A DNA stretch of 7,267 nucleotides, taken from positions 1 through 7,267 of the forward strand of contig JAGOSC010000086.1 of assembly GCA_018062515.1 (NCBI GenBank), in the 5' to 3' direction. Below are positions 1 to 5,192 of this stretch, piece by piece (position 1 is the first letter of the stretch; each line of letters opens with the position of its first letter). A program made the translations under genes and the position numbers. The DNA is from Candidatus Omnitrophota bacterium (GTDB lineage Bacteria; Omnitrophota; Gorgyraeia; Zapsychrales; Zapsychraceae). The notes beneath the pieces were generated by a model. It searched no databases. It had not been told where the DNA came from and saw only the letters and a list, made by a program, of their open reading frames with translations.

Positions 1-2
1 CA

Positions 3-1598
3 TTAGGCATTATGATCGGGAGCGTTTCTTTATTTGGTATTAAGCTGGGAATCGCGGGAGTGCTTTTTTCCGGGATTATTTTTGGGCATTTTCAATTTGG
101 AGTGAATCAGCACATACTTGAATTTTCTCGTGAGTTGGGGCTGATTCTGTTTGTGTATTCAATCGGTATACAAGTTGGGCCAGGATTTTTTTCTTCATTG
201 AAAAAAAGCGGATTGAAATTAAACCTGCTGGCCGTCTGCATCGTTTTATGCGGTTTCGGGATTACGGCCGTTTACATAGTCACCGGATTTATTCCAGTGG
301 CTTCCGCCGTCGGCCTTTTTTCCGGAGCAACTACAAATACCCCTTCATTGGGCGCGGCCCAACAGACGCTCGCCATGATGCCTAATTTGCCTGAACAAGC
401 ACAGCAGCTGCCGGGCCTGGCTTATTCCATGGCCTATCCTTTCGGAATTGTCGGTATTATCTTGGCTATGCTTTTGTGTAAATTTATTTTTAAAATCGAC
501 TTGAAAACAGAACAGTCTAATTTTGAAAAATTTCAAATTGAAAACACCCCGCCTTTGATATCGCTTGATTTTTGCGTGGAGAATCCGAATGTTAATGGTG
601 TCCGAATCAGAGACCTGCCGTTGTTGAAAGAGGATAATATTATCATTTCCCGAGTGATGCACGCTGATGTGGTCTCATTAGCCAAGCCGGATACTGTATT
701 ACATTTTCAGGACATTGTTCACGCGGTTGGCCCAAAAAATAAATTAAAAAATTTGCTGATTCTCATCGGTAGCCAGAGCGCGGTTAGTTTAAAAACGGAT
801 GTCAGCAGCCCGGTTGTTTCCCGTAAGATTATTGTTACGCAGGGAAAAGTTGTTGGAAAAAGCATTAAAGAAATCAATTTGTCCGGTTTTTCGGATGTGA
901 CGGTTACCCGGATTAACCGGGCGGATGTCGAAATAATCGCCACGCCGGATCTGGAAATTCAGTTTGCTGATACCTTGATCGTGGTGGGGGAAGAAGCGGC
1001 GCTCGACAGAATGTCCCGTGTTTTAGGTAATATACCTAAAGAGCTGGGCACTGTTCATCTAATGCCGGTTTTTATCGGCATTGCGGTCGGGATTCTTATC
1101 GGAAGTGTTCCGATTCAATTACCCGGTATTCCTGTTCCGGTCCGCTTGGGTTTGGCCGGCGGGCCTTTATTGGCCGCGATATGCCTGAGCCGTCTTGGCC
1201 ATATCGGGCCGGTGATCTGGTATTTACCCAAAAGCGCTAATTTTATGTTGCGCGAATTCGGTATCGGTTTATTTTTGGCGTGTGTCGGTTTATCGTCGGG
1301 ACGGAACTTTCTGCACACTCTTATCGCTGGAGACGGATTAAGCTGGATTGGGGCCGGCGCCCTAATTACTTTTCTGCCATTGTTGATTACGGCGCTTATT
1401 GCAAGAATTTGGCTTAAACTTAATTATTTCTCCATCTGCGGGCTTCTTGCTGGAAGTATGACTGACCCACCCGCTTTAGCTTTTGCGAATGCCCAATCTA
1501 AAACCAATGCCGTATCACTCGCGTATGCAACGGTTTATCCTCTTGTCATGATTCTTCGAGTTGTGGCCGCTCAAATTTTAGTAATTCTGTTTATTTAA
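3..1598 (+). CDS. yidE: YidE/YbjL/AspT-family putative transporter, 5'-partial
   Basis: Integral inner-membrane protein of the aspartate:alanine exchanger (AspT)/YidE/YbjL family; AspT swaps aspartate for alanine, while the substrate of YidE-type members is unknown. Counting from the first in-window ATG (position 12), residues 1-165 hold the first hydrophobic half with the motif SGATTNTPSLG (104-114). Two RCK_C/TrkA_C-like cytoplasmic domains follow (about 181-255 and 270-340). The second membrane half starts near 350 and carries GSMTDPPALAFAN (481-493). The two related SG.TTNTP / GSMTDPP signatures are the family's repeated membrane motif. The ATG at 12 is not the real start: the frame stays open to position 3 (Leu-Gly-Ile), and those residues align with the family sequence 'GLFIG' about 20 residues into E. 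coli YidE (about 553 aa, compared from memory). The gene therefore begins upstream of the window. It ends in hydrophobic sequence at TAA, full length at the C terminus. No functional link to downstream genes is apparent; a 159-bp gap with a dispersed repeat follows. Confidence 0.9.
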   Translation, partial: LGIMIGSVSLFGIKLGIAGVLFSGIIFGHFQFGVNQHILEFSRELGLILFVYSIGIQVGPGFFSSLKKSGLKLNLLAVCIVLCGFGITAVYIVTGFIPVASAVGLFSGATTNTPSLGAAQQTLAMMPNLPEQAQQLPGLAYSMAYPFGIVGIILAMLLCKFIFKIDLKTEQSNFEKFQIENTPPLISLDFCVENPNVNGVRIRDLPLLKEDNIIISRVMHADVVSLAKPDTVLHFQDIVHAVGPKNKLKNLLILIGSQSAVSLKTDVSSPVVSRKIIVTQGKVVGKSIKEINLSGFSDVTVTRINRADVEIIATPDLEIQFADTLIVVGEEAALDRMSRVLGNIPKELGTVHLMPVFIGIAVGILIGSVPIQLPGIPVPVRLGLAGGPLLAAICLSRLGHIGPVIWYLPKSANFMLREFGIGLFLACVGLSSGRNFLHTLIAGDGLSWIGAGALITFLPLLITALIARIWLKLNYFSICGLLAGSMTDPPALAFANAQSKTNAVSLAYATVYPLVMILRVVAAQILVILFI

Positions 1599-1629
1599 AT
1601 AATAATTGGGCTCAGCGGATAAAGACTCG

Positions 1630-1666
1630 GGCCCTTATAGCGGCATTTTTCGGGTGGAGAAGTGAG
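1630..1666 (+). repeat. Dispersed direct repeat, copy 1
   Basis: First of three same-strand copies of a 32-37 bp unit. The unit begins GGCCCTTATAG and continues as a segment of the type CGG-pyrimidine-ATTTTTCGGGTGG, ending AGAAGTGAG. The core 1635-1666 differs from copy 3 (4018-4049) at one of 32 positions and from copy 2 (2723-2754) at 7 of 32; the leading 11 bases are shared exactly with copy 2. It lies after the YidE-like gene and about 90 bp before the MNT-HEPN module. I do not recognise a named family. Just upstream, 1609-1614 and 1630-1635 could form a weak 6-bp GC stem, but no T-run follows, so I do not call a terminator. Confidence 0.85.
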
Positions 1667-1680
1667 GAGATAATTTATAT

Positions 1681-1708
1681 TTGATTTTTTGAGGGAATAG
1701 TTTATGCT
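1681..1708 (+). promoter_or_regulatory. Candidate sigma70-like promoter of the MNT-HEPN module
   Basis: TTGATT (1681-1686) and TATGCT (1703-1708), separated by 16 bp, resemble -35 and -10 boxes. Transcription would then start near 1714, inside the half-site array that begins at 1709. An alternative -10, TATAAA (1714-1719), pairs less well with an upstream -35. The placement is inferred from consensus only. Confidence 0.4.
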
Positions 1709-1744
1709 ATTCATATAAATGAATCTAGATTCATTATTATGAAT
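1709..1744. promoter_or_regulatory. Operator-like array of four half-sites, 10-bp phased
   Basis: Four hexamers alternate in orientation with starts exactly 10 bp apart: ATTCAT (1709), ATGAAT (1719), ATTCAT (1729), ATGAAT (1739). The central pair lies inside a perfect 18-bp palindrome, AATGAATCTAGATTCATT (1718-1735). One helical turn per step would put all half-sites on one DNA face. The array overlaps the expected transcription start and ends 13 bp before the ATG of the MNT gene, whose N-terminal winged helix is the obvious candidate ligand. This is the arrangement expected for toxin-antitoxin autorepression. The pattern is seen directly; binding is inferred. Confidence 0.75.
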
Positions 1745-1757
1745 CAAAAGGATAAGC

Positions 1758-2291
1758 ATGATTCCTATAACAGCTTCAACCGCATCTACCCAAACCATTC
1801 TGGTATTTCTTTGCCAGAATCCCCAACAATCCTATTATAGTGGCGAGATTGCCGAGAAAACCTCACTTAGTAAAGGGGGGACAAACCAAAGCCTGCGCGA
1901 GTTAGCTCATCATGGTATTCTTAAAACAGAAAAGAAGGGAAATATGACCTTTTATAAGGTTGATATGGATTCACCTTCAGTACGTCAATTCAAGGTGTTA
2001 CAAAATGTCGCCGCACTTGAAAGTATTGCTAATAAGTTAAGGCCTTTTGCCGACCGAGCTGTTCTGTTTGGAAGTTGCGCGAAAGGCGAGGATACACAAG
2101 AAAGTGATATTGACATTCTGGTTGTGAGCCGTGATAAAGATCGTATTCGTAAATTAATTCCTGAAACCAAATCCAAAAGGACAATTCAGTTATTAGTAAA
2201 GACTCCGCAGGAATATATTCAGTTAGAGGCCAAAGAGCCAATTTTTTTTAAAGAAATACAGCAAGGAATTGTCTTATGGGAAAAGATATAA
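1758..2291 (+). CDS. Winged-helix plus MNT nucleotidyltransferase, putative antitoxin
   Basis: A 177-residue two-domain protein. Residues about 8-70 form a winged-helix DNA-binding domain, with a recognition-helix region around 37-51 and a wing around 56-68. Residues about 85-175 form a minimal nucleotidyltransferase (MNT) domain with the family signature: Gly105-Ser106, then Asp117 and Asp119 in the run GSCAKGEDTQESDIDILV. MNT enzymes of this type can add AMP to a partner HEPN toxin in the MntA-HepT systems; that activity is known for relatives, not shown here. The strand where a third catalytic carboxylate is expected reads TIQLLVKTP (143-151) with no Asp or Glu, so catalysis could be weakened or the residue lie elsewhere. 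The start is supported by AAGGA (1748-1752), 5 nt before ATG. The gene overlaps the HEPN gene by 16 nt, implying co-transcription and coupled translation. The winged helix probably binds the half-site array just upstream. A plain DNA-binding regulator with a degenerate MNT is the alternative. Confidence 0.85.
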   Translation: MIPITASTASTQTILVFLCQNPQQSYYSGEIAEKTSLSKGGTNQSLRELAHHGILKTEKKGNMTFYKVDMDSPSVRQFKVLQNVAALESIANKLRPFADRAVLFGSCAKGEDTQESDIDILVVSRDKDRIRKLIPETKSKRTIQLLVKTPQEYIQLEAKEPIFFKEIQQGIVLWEKI

Positions 2292-2728
2292 CGGGTCATG
2301 AATTTGAAGAGTGCCTACACAAAAATAAAATTGTAAAATTTCCCGACGTCAAAGCGTCAGTTAAACGCGAATTAAAAGCAGCACAGGACGATTTAAAGGC
2401 TGCTATACAATCGTTAAGTGAGAACCGTGAAAAATGGGCGACCATTCAAGCCTATTATTCCATGTTTCACACGGCGCGAGCGCTATTATACTCCAGGGGG
2501 TATCGGGAAAAAAGTCACTATTGTTTGATTGTGGCCATGAAAGCCTTGTTTGTTACCGAGCGGGTATTGGATGTATCATTGGTGGAAGCTTTTCAAATGG
2601 CAAAAACTTTGAGAGAAAATGCTGATTACGACGAATACTCAAAGAAAAGCGCGGAAAGCTTAGTTGATAAAGCCAAAGAATTTCTTACCGTCGGTAAAAA
2701 GATATTAAAAGGACGCCGGCCCTTATAG
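2276..2728 (+). CDS. HEPN-domain protein, putative RNase toxin partner of the MNT protein
   Basis: A 150-residue, mostly helical HEPN-domain protein (PF05168-like by pattern). The recognisable core starts near residue 24 with a charged helix, then the hallmark AYYSMFHTARALLYSRGY (59-76) and EKSHYCL (78-84). Arg74 and His81 satisfy the R-x(4-6)-H motif that forms the RNase site in many HEPN toxins. It does not carry the R-x4-H-x-Y motif of the best studied HepT proteins, so it belongs to a different HEPN branch. AAGGA (2263-2267) lies 8 nt before the ATG, and the first 16 nt overlap the end of the MNT gene, as in other MNT-HEPN operons. The last codons (ending GRRPL) and the TAG stop lie within the start of dispersed repeat copy 2, so the natural C terminus may have been replaced. 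An RNase toxin neutralised by the MNT partner is the likeliest role; a sugar- or nucleotide-binding accessory role cannot be excluded. Confidence 0.85.
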   Translation: MGKDITGHEFEECLHKNKIVKFPDVKASVKRELKAAQDDLKAAIQSLSENREKWATIQAYYSMFHTARALLYSRGYREKSHYCLIVAMKALFVTERVLDVSLVEAFQMAKTLRENADYDEYSKKSAESLVDKAKEFLTVGKKILKGRRPL

Positions 2729-2754
2729 TGTTATTTTTGGTGTCGAGAAATGAG
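2718..2754 (+). repeat. Dispersed direct repeat, copy 2
   Basis: Most diverged of the three copies: 30 of 37 positions match copy 1, with 11 identical leading bases, GGCCCTTATAG. The first 11 bases supply the last codons and stop of the HEPN gene. It is followed by GAATAACG (2757-2764), also found after copy 3 (4052-4059), so copies 2 and 3 share an extended right side. With copy 1 it brackets the MNT-HEPN module in direct orientation, about 1.09 kb apart. Confidence 0.8.
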
Positions 2755-2768
2755 GGGAATAACGAATG

Positions 2769-2789
2769 AAATAGGGTCTGTCCCTAATT
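2769..2789. repeat. GTCCC-type REP-like hairpin
   Basis: TAGGG (2772-2776), a 5-nt loop and CCCTA (2782-2786) form a short stem, extended by two further pairs beyond one mismatch. The core AGGGTCTGTCCCT resembles short interspersed repeats seen, from memory, in many genomes encoding REP-associated tyrosine transposases. No such transposase is in the window. It sits between the HEPN gene and the operator region of the GST gene. Confidence 0.5.
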
Positions 2790-2790
2790 T

Positions 2791-2850
2791 AACTTGCATT
2801 TTGAAAGTGACTATGGTACTTTATTTCGTGTCACTTGCAAAAAGCAAGTT
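2791..2850. promoter_or_regulatory. Promoter region with twin HxlR-like operators upstream of GST
   Basis: Two 17-bp operator-like sites, ACTTGCATTTTGAAAGT (2792-2808) and ACTTGCAAAAAGCAAGT (2833-2849), start 41 bp apart, close to four helical turns. The second is a perfect 6-5-6 inverted repeat; the first has one mismatch. Together they form a 21-bp-arm inverted repeat (2791-2811 against 2830-2850, 19 of 21 paired, 18-nt loop). A possible promoter, TTGCAT (2794-2799) then 17 bp then TACTTT (2817-2822), has its -35 inside the first site and its start point just before the second. The site shape, ACTT with a short AT-rich centre and AAGT, fits what I recall for HxlR/YodB-type regulators, and an HxlR gene lies downstream. 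The repeats are seen; the regulator assignment is inferred. Confidence 0.6.
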
Positions 2851-2879
2851 GATAAAAGATTTTTAACCAGGAGGAATAT

Positions 2880-3539
2880 ATGATTAAGCTTTATGGGGTT
2901 GGTTTTTCCAATAATATCAGCAAGGTGAGGTATTGCCTCAATTATTTAAATCTTCAATATGATATAGTGCAAACGAATCCGATGGCGGGTGAGACGAAGA
3001 CGCCGGAATATCAAAGTATCAGTCCCACCGGTAAAATTCCCGCGATTGACGTGGATGGTTTCAAATTATTTGAAAGTAATACCATTAACCGTTATTTAGC
3101 CACTATTAATAATTCACCGATTTATCCGCAAGATGTTAAAAAACGCGCCATCATCGACGCGTGGACGGATTATACCTCTATTCATGTGGCGCACGCGATG
3201 GGCCGTGTTCTTTATAATCGTTCTTTTGCTCCGGCGTTTGGTCAAAAAGTTGATGAGGAATCTATTAGAGTCGGGCTCGAGTTTCTCGACAAATATTTTC
3301 CGATTTTAGAAAAACAACTGTCTCAGAATCCTTATATAGCGGGGAAAGAATTCAGCCTTGCCGATATTAATTTATTAGCTGTGCTTGATCCTTCTGAATT
3401 GGCAAAAGTCAGTTTGGAAAAATATCCGGCGATTAAAAAATGGCAGGCCGGTTTACAGGCTCAGCCTTTTTATCAAAAGTGTTATAAAAATTATACCCAA
3501 TTTGTTCAAGATGCTCTTAGCGCAAAAGCGGGTAAATAA
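2880..3539 (+). CDS. Glutathione S-transferase family protein
   Basis: A 219-residue cytosolic GST-fold protein, the normal length for the family, which conjugates glutathione to electrophiles or reduces peroxides and disulfides. The N-terminal thioredoxin-like domain (1-78) has the catalytic-loop region GVGFSNN (6-12), the cis-proline segment GKIPAID (51-57, Pro54) and the glutathione-contacting pair Glu65-Ser66 in FESNTI. The helical C-terminal domain (about 87-207) has the N-capping motif SLADIN (159-164) typical of GSTs. The start has a strong Shine-Dalgarno AGGAGG (2869-2874), 5 nt before ATG. It is preceded by twin operator-like repeats and followed, after a hairpin, by an HxlR regulator gene, suggesting induction by reactive electrophiles or oxidants. 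The GST class and substrate cannot be told from the sequence. Confidence 0.9.
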   Translation: MIKLYGVGFSNNISKVRYCLNYLNLQYDIVQTNPMAGETKTPEYQSISPTGKIPAIDVDGFKLFESNTINRYLATINNSPIYPQDVKKRAIIDAWTDYTSIHVAHAMGRVLYNRSFAPAFGQKVDEESIRVGLEFLDKYFPILEKQLSQNPYIAGKEFSLADINLLAVLDPSELAKVSLEKYPAIKKWQAGLQAQPFYQKCYKNYTQFVQDALSAKAGK

Positions 3540-3554
3540 AATTTATTTAAAATG

Positions 3555-3595
3555 AGGGGCGCATACTTTCAAACAATTTTAAAGTATGTGCCCCT
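3555..3595 (+). terminator. 15-bp-stem hairpin between GST and HxlR genes
   Basis: Arms 3555-3569 and 3581-3595 pair at 14 of 15 positions around an 11-nt loop. The base of the stem is GGGGC/GCCCC. The gene-proximal side is A/T rich, but the distal side continues TTAATATTTG rather than a clean T-run. It probably terminates or attenuates transcription after the GST gene, perhaps in both directions. It could also lower HxlR expression relative to GST. Confidence 0.6.
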
Positions 3596-3617
3596 TAATA
3601 TTTGATATGATGAAAAA

Positions 3618-4007
3618 ATGAAAAACTTAAAAACAAGTAAAAAAATAAAGGGATGTCTCGATCGTTCTCCATGTCCGGTGACGAATACTCTGGATTTGAT
3701 TGGGGATAAGTGGACGCTTTTGATCATCCGGGATATGTTGTTTCTTGAGAAAAAACTGTTCAATGAATTCCTTGAGTCTCCCGAGGGAATTGCGACGAAT
3801 ATTCTGACGGAGCGGCTCAAGCGGCTGGAGGAATTCGGCCTTATTGAGAAACGCCCCTACCAAAAAAAACCGCTGCGATATGAGCATGTCCTGACCCGGT
3901 GCGGAAGAGATCTTCGGCCGCTTTTGATCGAACTAGTCCGTTGGGGCAATACGCATATTGAAGGAACAATTGTCCCTCCTAAACAAGCGCTTAAAAAGCC
4001 GAGATAG
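3618..4007 (+). CDS. HxlR-family winged-helix transcriptional regulator
   Basis: A 129-residue single-domain HxlR/MarR-like DNA-binding protein; members often sense quinones, aldehydes or oxidants through a cysteine and repress neighbouring detoxification genes. The family signature CPVTNTLDLIGDKWTLLIIRD runs from Cys19 to Asp39. The recognition region NILTERLKRLEEFGLIEK (61-78) and the wing with YEHVLTRCGRDL (88-99) follow. Cys19 occupies the position of the redox-sensing cysteine of YodB-type proteins; Cys13 and Cys95 are additional. The first eleven residues are lysine rich. No clear Shine-Dalgarno precedes the ATG, and a minimal ATGATG frame ends across the start, so translation may be weak. 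Unlike many HxlR genes it is not divergent from its likely target: it lies 78 bp after the GST gene on the same strand. The twin inverted repeats upstream of GST are its probable operators. Confidence 0.92.
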   Translation: MKNLKTSKKIKGCLDRSPCPVTNTLDLIGDKWTLLIIRDMLFLEKKLFNEFLESPEGIATNILTERLKRLEEFGLIEKRPYQKKPLRYEHVLTRCGRDLRPLLIELVRWGNTHIEGTIVPPKQALKKPR

Positions 4008-4017
4008 GGGTCTATAT

Positions 4018-4049
4018 TTATAGCGGTATTTTTCGGGTGGAGAAGTGAG
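4018..4049 (+). repeat. Dispersed direct repeat, copy 3
   Basis: Matches copy 1 (1635-1666) at 31 of 32 positions, although 2.4 kb away; the single difference is C to T at 4027. It lacks the GGCCC lead of the other two and follows the HxlR stop by 10 bp. Downstream GAATAACG (4052-4059) matches the sequence after copy 2. With copy 2 it brackets the GST-HxlR module. Confidence 0.85.
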
Positions 4050-4091
4050 ATGAATAACGCTTTTAGGTTCAGCAATCATCTAAGAAATAGC

Positions 4092-4227
4092 GTCCCCGGA
4101 ATTCCTGATTAGAAAACGACGAAATGAGCCCGATCTAGGGGTAGTATATGAATGAAGTTGATTTGGCCGACTTTTTGCAAAGATTTTCAACAAAAGTATT
4201 GTGGCATTTTACTGGTATTCCGGGGAC
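4092..4227. repeat. Inverted pair of GTCCCCGGAAT repeats
   Basis: GTCCCCGGAAT (4092-4102) and its exact reverse complement ATTCCGGGGAC (4217-4227) flank 114 bp. The left copy continues into TCC, giving the palindrome GGAATTCC (4098-4105). This type of GTCCCCGGAATTCC motif is, from memory, a frequent REP-like repeat in genomes with REP-associated transposases. The right copy interrupts the reading frame of the AbiGi-like remnant. Confidence 0.65.
4148..4216 (+). pseudogene. N-terminal remnant resembling AbiGi-type abortive-infection protein
   Basis: After a plausible Shine-Dalgarno AGGGG (4137-4141) and ATG, about 23 codons read sensibly, including LADFLQRFSTKVLWHFTG. From memory this matches the opening of AbiGi-family antitoxin-like proteins (full length about 200-300 aa), where STKVLWHFTG is characteristic. 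From 4217 the frame enters the inverted repeat ATTCCGGGGAC (read as IPG) and then sequence with no protein-like character that runs into the methyltransferase gene in another frame, ending at 4495. I therefore call a truncated defence-gene relic. The family match is from pattern memory and short, so confidence is moderate. Confidence 0.45.
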
Positions 4228-4278
4228 ACTGGACTTGCCCCCAAAAACAATAAAAAATGAGCGGTTAAAACTGTTTAG

Positions 4279-4307
4279 TTGTAAAATTTCAAAATCCATG
4301 ATAACAT
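4279..4307 (+). promoter_or_regulatory. Candidate promoter for the methyltransferase gene
   Basis: TTGTAA (4279-4284) and TAACAT (4302-4307), exactly 17 bp apart, each match four of six consensus positions. The predicted start point is about 25 bp before the ATG at 4339. It is the only good pair in this AT-rich stretch, but AT-rich DNA yields such pairs by chance. Confidence 0.35.
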
Positions 4308-4338
4308 CGGAAATTCTTTGGATTAACCACTTTCAATT

Positions 4339-5136
4339 ATGCCTACAATCGAAGAAAATAAAAAAAATTGGGAAACTTATCACTGGAATACCCAAGGTGA
4401 TAAATGGTCTGAGGCCTGGGGTAGCGTTGATCTGCAATGGTTTGGCACCCTCTTACCCCGCTTTCATAAATTCGTTCCTACTGGAACCATTTTAGAAATT
4501 GCCCCTGGCTACGGACGCTGGACTCATTACCTCAAGGATCAATGTCAGCAGCTAATTATTGTAGATTTGGTCGAAAAATGTATTTCTTCCTGCAAAGAAC
4601 GATTTAAAGACTGTCCGCATATAACGTATCATGTCAATGATGGTAAATCCCTAGCCATGATCTCAGACAATTCTATCGATTTTGTCTTCAGCTTCGACTC
4701 TTTGGTGCATGTTGAAGAAGAAGTCATCCGTGAGTATTTGAAGCAAATTTCACTTAAATTGAAAAAAAACGGAGTAGGTTTTATACATCACTCCAATCTT
4801 GGAAACTATAAAGATTATCTGGATAGAGTAAAGAAATTACCCATGAAAAAGATCTTAAACAAACTCAAGCTCATCGATACAGAAACTAATTGGAGAGCTG
4901 TTAGCATGACGGCGGAAAAATTTAATTCGTTTGCGAAGGAATATGGCCTGGAATGTATAAGTCAAGAATGTATTCCTTGGGGGAAAAATTTATTATCTGA
5001 TTGCATGTCTATTTTCACAAAAAAAGACTCTATTTGGGTTCAGGAACGAAAACAATTCAATAATCCTCTGTTCCTCAAAGAATCTAACTACCTATCACGT
5101 CTAGCCAAAATATATGACTTTAAAATAAAGCCATAG
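4339..5136 (+). CDS. Class I SAM-dependent methyltransferase
   Basis: A 265-residue Rossmann-fold methyltransferase. Motif I is ILEIAPGYGRWT (51-62), the glycine-rich S-adenosylmethionine loop with Pro in place of a common Gly. The acidic end of the second strand is IIVDLVE (73-79, Asp76). The motif IV region is DFVFSFDSLVHVE (114-126). An aromatic N terminus (Trp11, Tyr14, Trp16, Trp23, Trp27) precedes it, as in methyltransferases found in polysaccharide gene clusters. The C-terminal part after about 175 is probably substrate binding. No Shine-Dalgarno precedes the ATG, but the start agrees with the usual N terminus and no better start lies nearby. The acyltransferase gene follows in the same direction, so both may modify a glycan. 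The acceptor cannot be read from the sequence. Base composition is more AT-rich than in the YidE gene, consistent with transfer. Confidence 0.85.
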   Translation: MPTIEENKKNWETYHWNTQGDKWSEAWGSVDLQWFGTLLPRFHKFVPTGTILEIAPGYGRWTHYLKDQCQQLIIVDLVEKCISSCKERFKDCPHITYHVNDGKSLAMISDNSIDFVFSFDSLVHVEEEVIREYLKQISLKLKKNGVGFIHHSNLGNYKDYLDRVKKLPMKKILNKLKLIDTETNWRAVSMTAEKFNSFAKEYGLECISQECIPWGKNLLSDCMSIFTKKDSIWVQERKQFNNPLFLKESNYLSRLAKIYDFKIKP

Positions 5137-5192
5137 CTTCCAAATAAGACTCGGATAAATGTTTTCGCGTGTTAGTTCAAAAAGGTGAAAGG

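Larger units (their letters stand above)
4008..4338. other. Repeat-rich 331-bp stretch without an intact gene
   Basis: Between HxlR and the methyltransferase the DNA holds dispersed repeat copy 3, an inverted pair of GTCCCCGGAAT-type repeats, a short coding remnant resembling an AbiGi N terminus, and a candidate promoter. A frame open from 4148 to 4495 crosses all of this, but only its first ~23 codons look protein-like. The stretch looks like a scar of successive insertions and deletions. Confidence 0.7.

Noticed and set aside
12..14. ATG at 12 as the start of the YidE-like gene
   Set aside because: The frame is open upstream and the preceding Leu-Gly-Ile fits the family, whose N terminus is about 20 residues longer; the true start is outside the window.
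1609..1635. Intrinsic terminator after the YidE-like gene
   Set aside because: Only a 6-bp stem with one G-T pair and a 15-nt loop, and no T-run follows directly.
1595..1798. Minus-strand 67-codon frame over the MNT upstream region
   Set aside because: It covers the repeat, promoter and operator array and has no protein-like features.
1630..4049. CRISPR array
   Set aside because: Repeat copies are over 1 kb apart with genes between them, and they are not identical.
1630..4059. Integron attC sites separating gene cassettes
   Set aside because: The repeats are short direct copies and lack the RYYYAAC/GTTRRRY core sites and the imperfect palindrome of attC.
345..4075. Several minus-strand open frames of 63-105 codons (for example 345-662, 719-943, 3569-3820, 3857-4075)
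   Set aside because: They lie opposite well-supported genes, show no recognisable domains, and look like shadows of plus-strand coding.
4148..4495. A complete 115-aa gene
   Set aside because: Only the first ~23 codons look like protein; the rest reads through a repeat and then overlaps the methyltransferase gene in another frame by 157 bp.
5169..5192. Upstream GTG start for the acyltransferase
   Set aside because: No ribosome-binding sequence precedes it, while GTG at 5193 has a well-spaced AAGGTGA; not formally excluded.
5137..5192. Fourth copy of the dispersed repeat suggested by AAGACTCGG also seen near copy 1
   Set aside because: Only nine bases are shared and the conserved core is absent.
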